Origin: an uncultured Clostridia bacterium
GTDB lineage: Bacteria > Bacillota > Clostridia > Christensenellales > Aristaeellaceae
Assembly: GCA_934630705.1 (NCBI GenBank)
Contig: CAKTWP010000008.1
Coordinates: forward strand, 1-64,000
DNA: 64,000 nt
Direction: 5' to 3'
Of the stretch, positions 49,640 through 58,583 are shown one piece after another. The first letter of the stretch is position 1. Every line of letters starts with the position of its first letter. The notes beneath the pieces were generated by a model. That model was not told the origin of the DNA. It worked only from the letters and a program-made list of their open reading frames with translations, and ran no database searches. Made by a program: the position numbers and the translations under genes.

Positions 49640-52600
49640 TTAAAGCAGAATATCCTCCTGCGTGCGCAGGGCGAACAGGTGCATCTGCGCCACGGGCTGC
49701 CCGGTGATCTGCGCCAGCGCTTTGGCATACCAGGAAAGCTGCAGGCTGTAGCGCTGCCGCAGGGTATCCCCGTCCGCCCGATCCGTTTTGTAATCCACCA
49801 GCACCCATTGCCCGTTTTCCAGAAAGCACAGGTCGATCACGCCTTGAATCAGCGTTTCGCCGGGGCCGCGCAGGTTGAAGGCCCACTCCCGGTGTACCTC
49901 CGGCGCGCGAAGCGCCCGCTGCCCCAGCTCCGATGCAAAGAAGCCCCGCAGCCAGTCCAGCCGGATGGCCTGCCGTTCCGCCGGGGACAGCAGCCCCCGC
50001 CGGGCCAGGGCGTCCAGCGCGCCCCGAAAATCCCCCTGCCGCACCAGTTCGTAATCCATCAGCCCCAGCACCCGGTGGGTCACGGTGCCCCGCTGGGCCG
50101 CGGTCAGGCGCGTATCCGCCAGGAAAACGGGCAGGGGCGCATCCTCCGGGGGCATGCGCTTGTCTGCCGGGGATTCCCATTCGTCCGTCTCCTCCCGCAG
50201 ATGCTTGGCAATGGCCGAAACCGAGGTTTTCAGCGGCGGCTGGGGCAGATTTTCCCGGCTGAGCCGGGCGGCCACCTTTGCATCCGCTTCCCCGGAGAGC
50301 AGCGGCGGGGGGGCGATCAGCTGCTCCGGCGCGGATATATCCAGCTGCGCTGCGGGCTGCAATTGCAGCTGCCAAAGGCTGCCATTTTCCGCCATGAACT
50401 GCCCTTCCCGTATGCCGCCCAGGCTTTCCATCACCCAGTCCAGCATGCAGCCGGCAGCGCCCGCGGCGTAGGCCGAGGCGGGCCGCGCCCATTTCCGGGC
50501 TTCCTGCTCCAGCCGCCGGGGCGATCCCAGCAGAATCAGCCGCTCCCGCGCCCGGGTCATGCCCACGTAAAGCAGCCGCGCTTCCTCCGCCCGCGCTTCC
50601 TTTTCGCCCACGCCCCGCAGCGCCTGCATGGCGCAGGGATCCCGGGATACGCGCAGCTCGGCGTTGATATATTTCAGGGCCATGCCGTGCTGGGCGTGCA
50701 GCCGCAAAAGGCTCTCCTCCCGCCCCTTGCGGAAGGGCCGCGCCAGCTCCAGCAGGAATACCACCGGAAATTCCAGCCCCTTGGATTTGTGCATGGTGAG
50801 GATGCGCACCACATCCTCGTTTTCCCCCAATGTCTTGGCGGCCTTCCCGTCGTCGCTGCCATGGAGCCGGCCCATTTCCCGCAGAAACGCGCTGAGCCCC
50901 TCCCTGGCGGCCTCGCCCTGGGCCCGCTCTGCCAGCAGGCGCAGATTGGCCTGACGCAGCTCGCCGTCCTCCAAGGCACCGGCGCGCATGTATAGCCCGC
51001 TCTCTGCCAGCACCCGCCAAACCAGCGCGTCCACCGGCAGATTCCGGCTCAGAAACCGCCAGCGCCCCAGCAGCGCCCAGGCGGCGCGGGCCTTGTCCGC
51101 CAGCGGCTCCTGCCGGTCCAGCAGCGCCTGAAACGCCTGATGAAAGGGGACGCCCGGCGCGCGGTTCACCAGCCTGATCCGGGCCAGCTCCTCCTCTGAA
51201 AAGCCAAAGCAGGGGCATCGCAGGGTGGAAAGCAGGGGCACATCCTGCAGCGGATTATCAATCACCCGCAGGATGTTCAGCAAATCCGCCACCTCGGGCA
51301 GCTGGAAAAACTGTGCGTCCGCATCGCTGTAAACGGGGATGCCTGCCCGCTGGAGCACCTGAGCGATATAAGGCGCCCGGCCGGAGGCATAGCGCAGCAG
51401 CAGCGCGATGTCCCGGAACCGCACAGGGCGGGTGCCGGCGCCGTCCCGGACGGTGGCGGTGCGCATCAGCTCCTTGATTCGCTTTGCCACGAAGGCGGCC
51501 TCGTATTGGTAGCCGCGGGTCAGCTCGCCGCCTTCGCCGTCCTCATCGGCCTGGGCGGTCATCAGATGGATTTCCACCGCCGCGCCCAGGGGCTGATTGC
51601 CGCCGGGCCGCAGCATGGCCGCCTCGTCATAGGCAATCTCCGTTTCCTTTTCCCGCATGGCATGGGAAAACACCTGATTCACCGCCTGAAGCACGTTGGC
51701 ATCCGAGCGGAAATTCTGCTGCAGCAGAATCTTGCGGTAGGGCGCGTCCGGGGCAAGGGAATATGCCTGATACTTGCGCAGAAACAGGGTGGGATCCGCC
51801 AGCCGGAAGCGATAAATGCTCTGCTTCACATCGCCGACCATGAACAGCAGGTTCTTCTGCCCCTGATGCAGGGCCTGCAAAATGGCCTCCTGAATGCCGG
51901 ACACATCCTGATACTCATCGATAAACAGCGCGTCAAAGTGCCCGGCCACCTGGGCGCGTACGTCCGGATGGGCCAGGGCCTTGAGGGTGAGATGCTCCAG
52001 ATCGCTGTAATCCAGATAGTTTTTCTGCTGCTTGAGGGCAAAATAGCGCGCATGCAGCCGCCGGGCCAGGGCACACAGGGCGCGCAGGGGCGGAAGGGTG
52101 TGGCGCAGGTCCTGCCGGGCCTTGTCCACATCCTCCGGCAGCAGCGCCCGGGCGGCGGTGATTCGCTTTTTCCATTCCTCCCGCAGGGCCTTGTATTCCT
52201 CCGCCGCCTCCGGGCTTTCCTCCGGCGCGGCGCGTTTGGTGCTCAGCCGGGCGAAGGCGGATTTGCCCCCTGTCAGCTCCCCGGTCCGGGACAGGGAAAG
52301 CAGGCTGTCGGTGAGCGCCTTGTCCGAATCGAAGGTGGAGGCGTAGCGGGCGGGGCCGTCCCCCTGATGCAGCAGCTTTTCCATGGGCGAAAGCAGCTCC
52401 TGGGCCCCGGCCAGCTGATCCTGGCTCAGCTCCTGCAGCAGGGGAAGCCATGCATCCAGCTGATCCGCCCGCTGGCATTGGGCCTCCGCATAGCCCCAGG
52501 GATCCGCCTGGGCCAACAGAAAATCATATAATTGCAGCACCAGCGCCGTCACCTGCCCATCCTCAAACTGGGCAAAGAGCGAACGCTCATCCTCCGTGGG

Positions 52601-53026
52601 CGCGCCATAGGCCGCTTCCAGCACCTCGTCCAGGGCGCGGGTTTTCAGGGCGGAAAGCTTATCCTCATCCGCGATGCGGCACAGCGGGTCAATCTCCGCC
52701 GCCTGAAAATGCTCCCGCAGCACCCGATTGCAAAACACATGCAGGGTGCAGATGGCGGCCCGGGGAAGCCGCAGGGCCTGACGGCGCAGATGCGCATCCT
52801 GGCTGCCCGCTTCATCCAGCCGCCTGCCGATGCGTTCCCGCATTTCCCCGGCGGCGGCGCGGGTGAAGGTGACGATCAGCATCCGATCGATGCGTCCGCC
52901 CTCCCGCAGCAAGGACAGCACCCGCTCCACCAGCACCGCGGTTTTTCCCGATCCCGCCGCCGCGCTTACCAGCACGCTGTCGTTGCGCGCGTCAATGGCC
53001 GCCTGTTGTCCTGCCGTAAACTGCAT
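49640..53026 (-). CDS. addA: ATP-dependent helicase/nuclease subunit A (AddA)
   Basis: 1128 aa. UvrD-type helicase with Walker A SAAAGSGKTAVL (A24-T29), helicase motifs LFIDEYQDVSGIQEAIL and LLQQNFRSDANVLQAVNQVF, and motif VI VGMTRARERL. The C-terminal PD-(D/E)XK nuclease shows GVIDLCFLENGQWVLVDYKTDR. AddAB resects double-strand breaks in a Chi-dependent way. Start set at ATG MQFTAGQ after AGGAGG. The usual neighbour addB is not in the window. Confidence 0.94.
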   Translation of the reverse strand: MQFTAGQQAAIDARNDSVLVSAAAGSGKTAVLVERVLSLLREGGRIDRMLIVTFTRAAAGEMRERIGRRLDEAGSQDAHLRRQALRLPRAAICTLHVFCNRVLREHFQAAEIDPLCRIADEDKLSALKTRALDEVLEAAYGAPTEDERSLFAQFEDGQVTALVLQLYDFLLAQADPWGYAEAQCQRADQLDAWLPLLQELSQDQLAGAQELLSPMEKLLHQGDGPARYASTFDSDKALTDSLLSLSRTGELTGGKSAFARLSTKRAAPEESPEAAEEYKALREEWKKRITAARALLPEDVDKARQDLRHTLPPLRALCALARRLHARYFALKQQKNYLDYSDLEHLTLKALAHPDVRAQVAGHFDALFIDEYQDVSGIQEAILQALHQGQKNLLFMVGDVKQSIYRFRLADPTLFLRKYQAYSLAPDAPYRKILLQQNFRSDANVLQAVNQVFSHAMREKETEIAYDEAAMLRPGGNQPLGAAVEIHLMTAQADEDGEGGELTRGYQYEAAFVAKRIKELMRTATVRDGAGTRPVRFRDIALLLRYASGRAPYIAQVLQRAGIPVYSDADAQFFQLPEVADLLNILRVIDNPLQDVPLLSTLRCPCFGFSEEELARIRLVNRAPGVPFHQAFQALLDRQEPLADKARAAWALLGRWRFLSRNLPVDALVWRVLAESGLYMRAGALEDGELRQANLRLLAERAQGEAAREGLSAFLREMGRLHGSDDGKAAKTLGENEDVVRILTMHKSKGLEFPVVFLLELARPFRKGREESLLRLHAQHGMALKYINAELRVSRDPCAMQALRGVGEKEARAEEARLLYVGMTRARERLILLGSPRRLEQEARKWARPASAYAAGAAGCMLDWVMESLGGIREGQFMAENGSLWQLQLQPAAQLDISAPEQLIAPPPLLSGEADAKVAARLSRENLPQPPLKTSVSAIAKHLREETDEWESPADKRMPPEDAPLPVFLADTRLTAAQRGTVTHRVLGLMDYELVRQGDFRGALDALARRGLLSPAERQAIRLDWLRGFFASELGQRALRAPEVHREWAFNLRGPGETLIQGVIDLCFLENGQWVLVDYKTDRADGDTLRQRYSLQLSWYAKALAQITGQPVAQMHLFALRTQEDILL

Positions 53027-53068
53027 TTTGCTGCGCCTCCTGATGGAAATCATGAAAGAAACAAAAAA

Positions 53069-53752
53069 TCAGCGGACCTTCAGCGCCCGCAGCACATCCT
53101 TTTGCGCCGGAGTAATCCGCCGGCTTTCAATGGCCTTCTGGATGGCCTTGTTATGGGTCCAGGCCGGGAGCACCCGCTGCTGAAGCAGCGGCAGCGTGGC
53201 GTCGTATTGCTTGGCCAGGGCCGTGGCGAAATACCAGGCGATCATCATTCGCACGTAATAATCCTGTCCGTCAATAGAAGACACCTGATATAAATATTTC
53301 ATATGGAACCGTTCGTCCAGGAAATGCCGCATGAGCATGCCGATACCAAAGCGGATGACGTAGGTTTTCCCGGACTGCAGCCATTTTTCGATCTCCGGCA
53401 GCAGCCTTTCCGGGGCTTTTTTGAAGGCGGCGGGGTTCATGCAGTCGCAGGTGGCCCAGTTGTCCACAAGGGGCAAAAACCGGTTCACCGCCGCAAGGCA
53501 CGCCTCAAAATCCCGGATGCCTTCCAGCAGAAAGGCATGGAGATTATTCTCCTCATAAAACGCATGGGGCAGCTGCTGCAAAAAAGCGGCTGCCTCCGGC
53601 GTGCCGCGCAGGGCCCGGGCCAGCTGCCGCAGCGCCGGCGTGCGCACGCCGATCACCGTTTCCCGGGGCACCGTTGGCATCAGGGCGGCGGTAAAATCCC
53701 CGTAGGCCGTGTCCTGCAGGGAAAACAGCCGGGCTCGAATGGATTCGGGCAT
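53069..53752 (-). CDS. DNA alkylation repair protein (AlkD-like HEAT repeats)
   Basis: 227 aa, all-helical. AlkD-type glycosylases remove 3-methyladenine and 7-methylguanine. Landmarks: VIGVRTPALRQLARAL, the DNA-contacting NWATCDCMNP (here with Cys in place of Ser/Asp), YVIRFGIGMLMRHFLD and YYVRMMIAWYFATALAKQY. GGAGGAAAAGG precedes the ATG. It lies 42 bases upstream of addA and may share its message. Confidence 0.88.
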   Translation of the reverse strand: MPESIRARLFSLQDTAYGDFTAALMPTVPRETVIGVRTPALRQLARALRGTPEAAAFLQQLPHAFYEENNLHAFLLEGIRDFEACLAAVNRFLPLVDNWATCDCMNPAAFKKAPERLLPEIEKWLQSGKTYVIRFGIGMLMRHFLDERFHMKYLYQVSSIDGQDYYVRMMIAWYFATALAKQYDATLPLLQQRVLPAWTHNKAIQKAIESRRITPAQKDVLRALKVR

Positions 53753-53800
53753 CCTTTTCCTCCGTGCATCGGGCGTTTCCGCCCGCTTCTGCTATTGCAT

Positions 53801-53829
53801 AGCCTATCCGATTTGCGCCCGTCTGTCAA
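53801..53829 (-). promoter_or_regulatory. Promoter of the AlkD-like gene
   Basis: On the minus strand TTGACA (53824-53829), a 17-bp spacer and TAGGCT (53801-53806). Confidence 0.65.
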
Positions 53830-53856
53830 GAAAAATCCGGGCAGAGGCTTTCCTTC

Positions 53857-53885
53857 ATAAAAAACTCCGCTCTCAAAGAGCGGAG
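53857..53885 (-). terminator. Terminator of the AbrB gene
   Basis: CTCCGCTCT-CAA-AGAGCGGAG (53865-53885); the minus-strand message ends in a T-run. Confidence 0.86.
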
Positions 53886-53925
53886 CTTCGGCTTCGATGC
53901 ATAGCTGCGCCCGGCGGCGCATAGG

Positions 53926-54174
53926 TTATTCTGCCTGCTTCTTGAGCTCTTCCAGGCAGCGCTTGCAGATCAGCTTGTCTTTATAATAGATTACGTCCCG
54001 TGCGTCATTGCAGAAAATGCAGGCAGGATGATACTTCTTGAGAATAATCTTATCATCCTCCACGAAGATTTCCAGGGTATCCCGGAGCCCGATATCCATG
54101 GTTCTGCGCAGCTCGATGGGAATCACGATACGTCCCAGATCGTCCAGCTTCCGCACAACACCCGTTGATTTCAT
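53926..54174 (-). CDS. abrB: AbrB-type transition-state regulator with a C-terminal zinc knuckle
   Basis: 82 aa. The AbrB DNA-binding domain STGVVRKLDDLGRIVIPIEL occupies the first half. The second half has C52-xx-C55 and C70-xx-C73 (ACIFCND, LICKRCLEEL), a probable zinc site not found in Bacillus AbrB's multimerisation domain but common in clostridial AbrB proteins. It represses stationary-phase genes. GGAGG precedes the ATG. Confidence 0.9.
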   Translation of the reverse strand: MKSTGVVRKLDDLGRIVIPIELRRTMDIGLRDTLEIFVEDDKIILKKYHPACIFCNDARDVIYYKDKLICKRCLEELKKQAE

Positions 54175-54227
54175 GTTATTTGCCCTCCTGTGTTCTCTAT
54201 CCCGCCGGGGAAGATGAAGTCATGTTA

Positions 54228-54256
54228 ATTCTACAATTAACGGCATAATCTGTCAA
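54228..54256 (-). promoter_or_regulatory. Promoter of the AbrB gene
   Basis: On the minus strand TTGACA (54251-54256), a 17-bp spacer and TAGAAT (54228-54233). Confidence 0.8.
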
Positions 54257-54334
54257 GCAAAAAACACGAAAAACGCATAAAATTTGGGAAAAAACATGCG
54301 TTTTTTGTAAGAAAAATGTAAAAAGAGGCGAATC

Positions 54335-54895
54335 ATGTTACAGATCGTATTTGGCGGCTTGATGAGCGTGTCCGTATTATACGGACTTATGCAGGGAAAG
54401 GGCGACCAGGTGGCCGCGGCGATGCTGGCGGCGGCGGGGGACGCGGTGGAGACCGCGCTGACCCTGAGCGGCAGCTTTGCGCTGTTTTGCGGGTTCATGG
54501 AAATCGGACGGCAGGCCGGGGCGGTGGACGCGCTGGCCCGGGCGCTGGCGCCGCTGCTGCTGCGGCTGTTCGGGCCGGGGCTGCCGGAGGATGCGCTGGG
54601 GGATGTGACGCTGAATCTGGCGGGCAATCTGCTGGGTCTTGGCAATGCGGCCACCCCGGCGGGGCTGCGGGCGGCCCGGCGGATGGGCGGCGAGGAACGG
54701 GCAGGCAACGCATTATGCCTGTTTCTGGTGCTGAACGCATCTGCGGTGCAGCTGTTGCCCACCACAGTGCTCTCCCTGCGGGCGGCGGCAGGCTCCGCCG
54801 CGCCGGGGGCCGTGATCGGGCCGGGGCTCATCGCTTCGGGGATTGCCGCGGCAGTGGGCGTTATCAGCTGCAAGCTCTGGGAGAAGCGGCCATGA
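54335..54895 (+). CDS. spmA: Spore maturation protein A
   Basis: 186 aa membrane protein with nucleoside-recognition (Gate) domain: GDAVETALTLSGSFALFCGFMEI and NLAGNLLGLGNAATPAGLRA are landmarks. SpmA and SpmB act in spore-core dehydration and heat resistance. The ribosome-binding site is weak (AGAGGCG), and no sigma-A promoter is seen, fitting late, sporulation-specific expression. The end overlaps spmB (ATGA). Confidence 0.92.
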   Translation: MLQIVFGGLMSVSVLYGLMQGKGDQVAAAMLAAAGDAVETALTLSGSFALFCGFMEIGRQAGAVDALARALAPLLLRLFGPGLPEDALGDVTLNLAGNLLGLGNAATPAGLRAARRMGGEERAGNALCLFLVLNASAVQLLPTTVLSLRAAAGSAAPGAVIGPGLIASGIAAAVGVISCKLWEKRP

Positions 54896-55389
54896 AGCTG
54901 CTGCTGCCGGGGCTGATTTTGCTGTGCCTGCTGGCCGGAGGATGGAAGCGGGTGGCGGTATACGATGCGTTTCTGGCCGGCGCCAGGGAGGGGCTGGAAA
55001 CAGCCCGGCGCATCCTGCCCTCGCTGATCGCCATGCTGGCGGCCATCCGGGCATTTGCCGCCTGCGGGCTGCTGGACGGGCTGTGCGCCCTGCTGTCGCC
55101 CGTGGCTGCGCCGCTGGGTATTCCCCCGGAAACGCTGCCGCTGATGCTGATGCGGCCGTTGTCCGGCTCCGGATCGCTGGCAATGCTGAAGGCCATTTTA
55201 CAGTCCTATGGCCCAGACAGCCGGATCGGGCTGGTGGCCAGCGTGATGATGGGCAGCTGCGAAACGGTGTTTTACACCTGCGGGCTGTATCTGTCCGCCG
55301 CAGGGGTGAAGCAATCCCGGCATATCCTCCCCTGCGCGCTGCTGGCCTGGCTGGCAGGCAGCCTGGCGGCGGGGCTGGTGATCCGATAA
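54892..55389 (+). CDS. spmB: Spore maturation protein B
   Basis: 165 aa. Gate-domain motifs GAREGLETARRILPSLIAMLAAIRAF and MRPLSGSGSLAML, then VASVMMGSCETVFYTCGLYL. It partners with SpmA through a 4-base overlap. It ends two bases before the stop codon of the convergent lepB2; no terminator lies between them. Confidence 0.92.
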   Translation: MKLLLPGLILLCLLAGGWKRVAVYDAFLAGAREGLETARRILPSLIAMLAAIRAFAACGLLDGLCALLSPVAAPLGIPPETLPLMLMRPLSGSGSLAMLKAILQSYGPDSRIGLVASVMMGSCETVFYTCGLYLSAAGVKQSRHILPCALLAWLAGSLAAGLVIR

Positions 55390-55390
55390 A

Positions 55391-56014
55391 TCAGTGGATG
55401 GCGCGAATGCTGGACAGCGGCCAGACTGCCAGCAGTACCTTCGCCACGAGGTCCGTCCGGCGCAGGGGCCCTACGCCCTCAGCGCGGCTATCCAGCGAGG
55501 AAAAGCGGTTGTCGCCCATGACGAAGTATTCGTCCGGCCCCAGTGTGCGGCGGGCCAGCTCCCGGGGCGTGCTGGCCATGGCCGGGGGATCGGCGGAGAG
55601 CGCGCCGTTCACATACAGCCGTCCGCCGTGAATCTCCAGCGTATCCCCGGGCAGCGCCACCAACCGCTTCACGAACAGGGTATGCCGGGTCAGGCCCAGG
55701 GCGGCGGTCAGGGGCAGGCTGCCCTCCGTCCGGCCGGGATAGCGGCAGATCACAATATCCCCCCGGCGCATCTCGCCCAGCGCATAGGGCAGCGGCGACG
55801 CCAGCAGCACCTCGCCATCCCGGAGGGTATCGCGCATGCTGCCGCCCTCCACGCGGATGGGAAAAATGAGAAAGCTTTCCACGAAAAAAACGAGCGCCGC
55901 CGCCCCCAGCAGCAGGCCCATCCATCCCCACGCTTTGGAGCCCTGCCCTTTTTTCGGGCGGGGTGCGGGGGACGAGGGGGACGCTTCGGGCGGAACGCTC
56001 GTTTGGGAAATCAT
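55391..56014 (-). CDS. lepB: Signal peptidase I, second copy
   Basis: 207 aa. One membrane helix (about 32-48), catalytic Ser59 in EGGSMRDTL and Lys116 in FVKRLVALPGD, box E MGDNRFSSLDSR. It cleaves Sec signal peptides outside the membrane. It lies 1 base behind the first lepB, whose end contains its GGAGC site, so they are a tandem duplication with diverged N-termini. Confidence 0.92.
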   Translation of the reverse strand: MISQTSVPPEASPSSPAPRPKKGQGSKAWGWMGLLLGAAALVFFVESFLIFPIRVEGGSMRDTLRDGEVLLASPLPYALGEMRRGDIVICRYPGRTEGSLPLTAALGLTRHTLFVKRLVALPGDTLEIHGGRLYVNGALSADPPAMASTPRELARRTLGPDEYFVMGDNRFSSLDSRAEGVGPLRRTDLVAKVLLAVWPLSSIRAIH

Positions 56015-56015
56015 G

Positions 56016-56651
56016 TTATTTAACGCTCCGATGATTGGCCCAGGGCAGCAGCACGCACTTGACCTTGCCCATAATGGCGCTGCGGGACAGGGGGCCCACG
56101 TCCTCGGCGCGGCTGTCATGAGAGGTGCGGCGGTTATCGCCGATCACAAAATATTCATCCTCCCCCAGCTGGCGCCGGGCGTAATCCCGGGGCACGCTGC
56201 CCATAAACTCGGGATCCTCCACCGCTTCGCCGTTTACATACAGGGTGCCCGCGCTGATTTCCACGGTATCCCCGGGCAGCGCCACCAGGCGCTTGACAAA
56301 CAGCGTATAGGAATCCAGGGACAGGGCCGCGCCGAAATTGGCGATTTCCTTCATTCGATGGGGATAGCGGCAGATCACAATATCGCCCCGCTGCATATCG
56401 CCAAACAGATAATCCAGCTTGGAAACCAGCACGATCTCGCCGTCCTGAAGGGTATTGGTCATGCTCGTGCCGTCCACCCGGATGGGCTCGGCAACAAAGG
56501 CGCGAATCAGCGTGGCGATCACCAGGGCGGCCAGCAGTGTGCCAACCCAGCTTAATACTTCCTGCATGGGCGTTTTCTTTGGCTTATCCTTCTTCTTTTT
56601 TTCTTTCTTTTCCGGCGCGGCGGCCAGAGCCGCCTTTTCCTCGGTGCTCAT
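56016..56651 (-). CDS. lepB: Signal peptidase I, first copy
   Basis: 211 aa. A lysine-rich cytoplasmic N-terminus (KKEKKKKDKPKK) precedes one membrane helix (about 35-53). Catalytic Ser63 (GTSMTNTL) and Lys120 (FVKRLVALPGD) are present, with VIGDNRRTSHDSR. GAGGAGG precedes the ATG, 15 bases behind the DUF951 gene. Confidence 0.93.
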   Translation of the reverse strand: MSTEEKAALAAAPEKKEKKKKDKPKKTPMQEVLSWVGTLLAALVIATLIRAFVAEPIRVDGTSMTNTLQDGEIVLVSKLDYLFGDMQRGDIVICRYPHRMKEIANFGAALSLDSYTLFVKRLVALPGDTVEISAGTLYVNGEAVEDPEFMGSVPRDYARRQLGEDEYFVIGDNRRTSHDSRAEDVGPLSRSAIMGKVKCVLLPWANHRSVK

Positions 56652-56666
56652 GGGTATCTCCTCCTC

Positions 56667-56867
56667 TTATTCTGCCGCGGGCCCCTGCGCAAGCAGCTTC
56701 TTGCGGCGCTTGAGAAACACCTCGCGATCCAGCATCACGATGCGCCCGCAGCCTTGACATTTGATTTTGATGTCCGCCCCCGTGCGGATGACCACCCAGG
56801 TGTCGCTGCCGCAGGGGTGGGGCTTCCGCGTCTGCACCACGTCCCCCAGCCGGATCTCGTTCTCCAT
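56667..56867 (-). CDS. DUF951 family protein
   Basis: 66 aa. The full DUF951 pattern is visible: LGDVVQTRKPHPCGSDTWVV, then IKIKCQGCGRIVMLDR with a CxxC zinc-type pair. Function unknown; it is widespread in Firmicutes. Start set at ATG behind GGGAGG; the longer frame has no such site. It heads the operon with the two signal peptidases. Confidence 0.9.
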   Translation of the reverse strand: MENEIRLGDVVQTRKPHPCGSDTWVVIRTGADIKIKCQGCGRIVMLDREVFLKRRKKLLAQGPAAE

Positions 56868-56897
56868 GCTCTTGCCTCCCTGTCTGGTCGTTGCTCT

Positions 56898-56926
56898 ATT
56901 ATATACTTTTTCATCGTTTTTTTCAA
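56898..56926 (-). promoter_or_regulatory. Promoter of the DUF951-lepB-lepB operon
   Basis: On the minus strand TTGAAA (56921-56926), a 17-bp spacer and TATAAT (56898-56903). Confidence 0.8.
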
Positions 56927-57010
56927 TGACAATTCTAAGCAGCCACGGGAGAATCCGTAAACAATCTGTGAACTTACGGGGCAAGGGGAGGGGAGGGGGA
57001 GGAATATGCA

Positions 57011-57046
57011 GGGGAACCCGCTTTTGACATCAAAAGCAGGTTCCCC
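57011..57046. repeat. GGGGAACC palindrome
   Basis: GGGGAACCCGCTTTTG-ACAT-CAAAAGCAGGTTCCCC, 15 of 16 pairs. It is almost the same as the palindrome at 4170-4204, 53 kb away. Confidence 0.82.
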
Positions 57047-57080
57047 ATCGAATCCTTTAGCAAGATTCCCTTGTTTTCCT

Positions 57081-57785
57081 TTACCTTGCGTATTTCCCGG
57101 TGCGCACTTCCACGCGGAAGGCTTCGGCGTTGACCAGCCCCCGGGCCTCGGCATCATCGGTGTCCCGGAGGGTCTGCTCCCGGTCGTAGGGCACGGATAC
57201 CATGCTTACGTCCAGCGGCCCCATCTCCCGGCTGCCCAGCGCGCAGCGAAGAATGGCATACTGCGCCAGCGGCATCCCCAGCCCGTTGCCCACGCTGCCT
57301 GTGTTGAAAAGCAGTCCCGCCTGATCGATCACCCGCACGCCCTGCCGGTGCACATCCGCATAGCCCACCACCTGGAAATCCGGCGCGAAATACGGGCGCA
57401 GCAGCGCGTCGTCCGAGTGGACGTAAATGGGCCCGGGCATAATGGGCCGGCCATGGAACAGCCGGGTTTTCCGGCCGGAGCAAAGGCAATGATGCTCCAG
57501 CGGCAGCGCGGCCAGCCGGGCCAGCCGGGCTTCTCCCAGCTGGCGATAATAGAATTCGTCCCGGGGAAACTGCTTGCGGCCGATGCCCTCGTCCCAGTTG
57601 CCCAGCAGCACCACTTCGCAATTGGCCATCGCCCAGTCATAGGTCTCCGCCGAGCTGGGACCCTTGCCCACCAGATCGCCCAGACACCAGATTTTCTGGA
57701 TCCCCCGAGCGCGAATATCCCGCTCCACGGCCTGCACTGCGGGCCAGTTTCCGTGCAGATCCGCCACCAATGCAATCTCCGTCAT
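57081..57785 (-). CDS. Metallophosphoesterase family protein
   Basis: 234 aa calcineurin-like fold: metal motifs VADLHGNWPAV (residues 8-18), CLGDLVGKGP, and GNWDEG where GNHD is usual; HGRP and the late VGYADVHR replace the typical GHTH. Such proteins hydrolyse phosphomono- or diesters. It overlaps the peptidase C26-like gene upstream by an ATGA, so both are one transcript. Confidence 0.85.
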   Translation of the reverse strand: MTEIALVADLHGNWPAVQAVERDIRARGIQKIWCLGDLVGKGPSSAETYDWAMANCEVVLLGNWDEGIGRKQFPRDEFYYRQLGEARLARLAALPLEHHCLCSGRKTRLFHGRPIMPGPIYVHSDDALLRPYFAPDFQVVGYADVHRQGVRVIDQAGLLFNTGSVGNGLGMPLAQYAILRCALGSREMGPLDVSMVSVPYDREQTLRDTDDAEARGLVNAEAFRVEVRTGKYAR

Positions 57786-58489
57786 GCCGTTTCTCCGCAG
57801 CTTTTCACCAGCGCGTTAAACAGCGCCTGCGCTTCGGGCCGAACGGCGCTCATGGATTCGGGATGCCATTGCACGCCCAGCACGAACCGCTTGCCGGGCA
57901 CTTCAATGGCCTCGATCAGGCCGTCCTCCGCCACGCCGCAGGCTGCTGCGCCGGGGGCCAGCCGCTTCACGCCCTGATGGTGCCGGCTGTTCACCTGCAG
58001 CGTGTCCTGTCCCGCCGCCTGATGCAGCAGAGAGCCGGGGGCCACAGCCACGGCGTGCACCGGCGTTCTGGGCACATCGGACCGGGGATGACGGATGGCG
58101 GTGCCAAACTGCTCCGCAATATCCTGATACAGGCTGCCTCCCAGGGCCACATTCAGCATCTGATGGCCGCGGCAGATGGCCAGCAGGGGCTTGTCCATCG
58201 CCAGCGCTATGCGGCACAGGGCGGATTCCATTTTGTCCCGCTCCGGGGCCAGATCGCCGCAGCAGGGCAGCTTTTCCTCGCCGTACAGGGCGGGGTCCAC
58301 ATCCGCGCCGCCGGTGAGCACCAGCCCGTCGACGTGCGCCAGCACGGCCCGCAGGCTTGCTTCATCCGCATACAGCGGCAGCAGCACCGGCAGCCCGCCC
58401 GCCCGGCGCACTGCATCCATATAATCAGGGTTAATGGTAATCTGCCCGTTCTGATCGTTCTGGGCAGGGGTCACGCCAATCAATACCAT
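57782..58489 (-). CDS. Gamma-glutamyl-gamma-aminobutyrate hydrolase family (peptidase C26)
   Basis: 235 aa class I glutamine-amidotransferase fold. Nucleophile C106 in LLAICRGHQM, His-Glu in VLGVQWHPES near the C-terminus, and VLTGGADVDP for substrate binding. PuuD-type members hydrolyse gamma-glutamyl compounds; the substrate here is open. GGGAGG precedes the ATG. Confidence 0.9.
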   Translation of the reverse strand: MVLIGVTPAQNDQNGQITINPDYMDAVRRAGGLPVLLPLYADEASLRAVLAHVDGLVLTGGADVDPALYGEEKLPCCGDLAPERDKMESALCRIALAMDKPLLAICRGHQMLNVALGGSLYQDIAEQFGTAIRHPRSDVPRTPVHAVAVAPGSLLHQAAGQDTLQVNSRHHQGVKRLAPGAAACGVAEDGLIEAIEVPGKRFVLGVQWHPESMSAVRPEAQALFNALVKSCGETA

Positions 58490-58583
58490 TTTTCGTTCCT
58501 CCCATCACGGGGAAAATCCCCCGCTTGTGCATCATACGGCGCGGCGGGGGAAATGTCAAGCACGGATTGCTCCCGCCCAGGCT

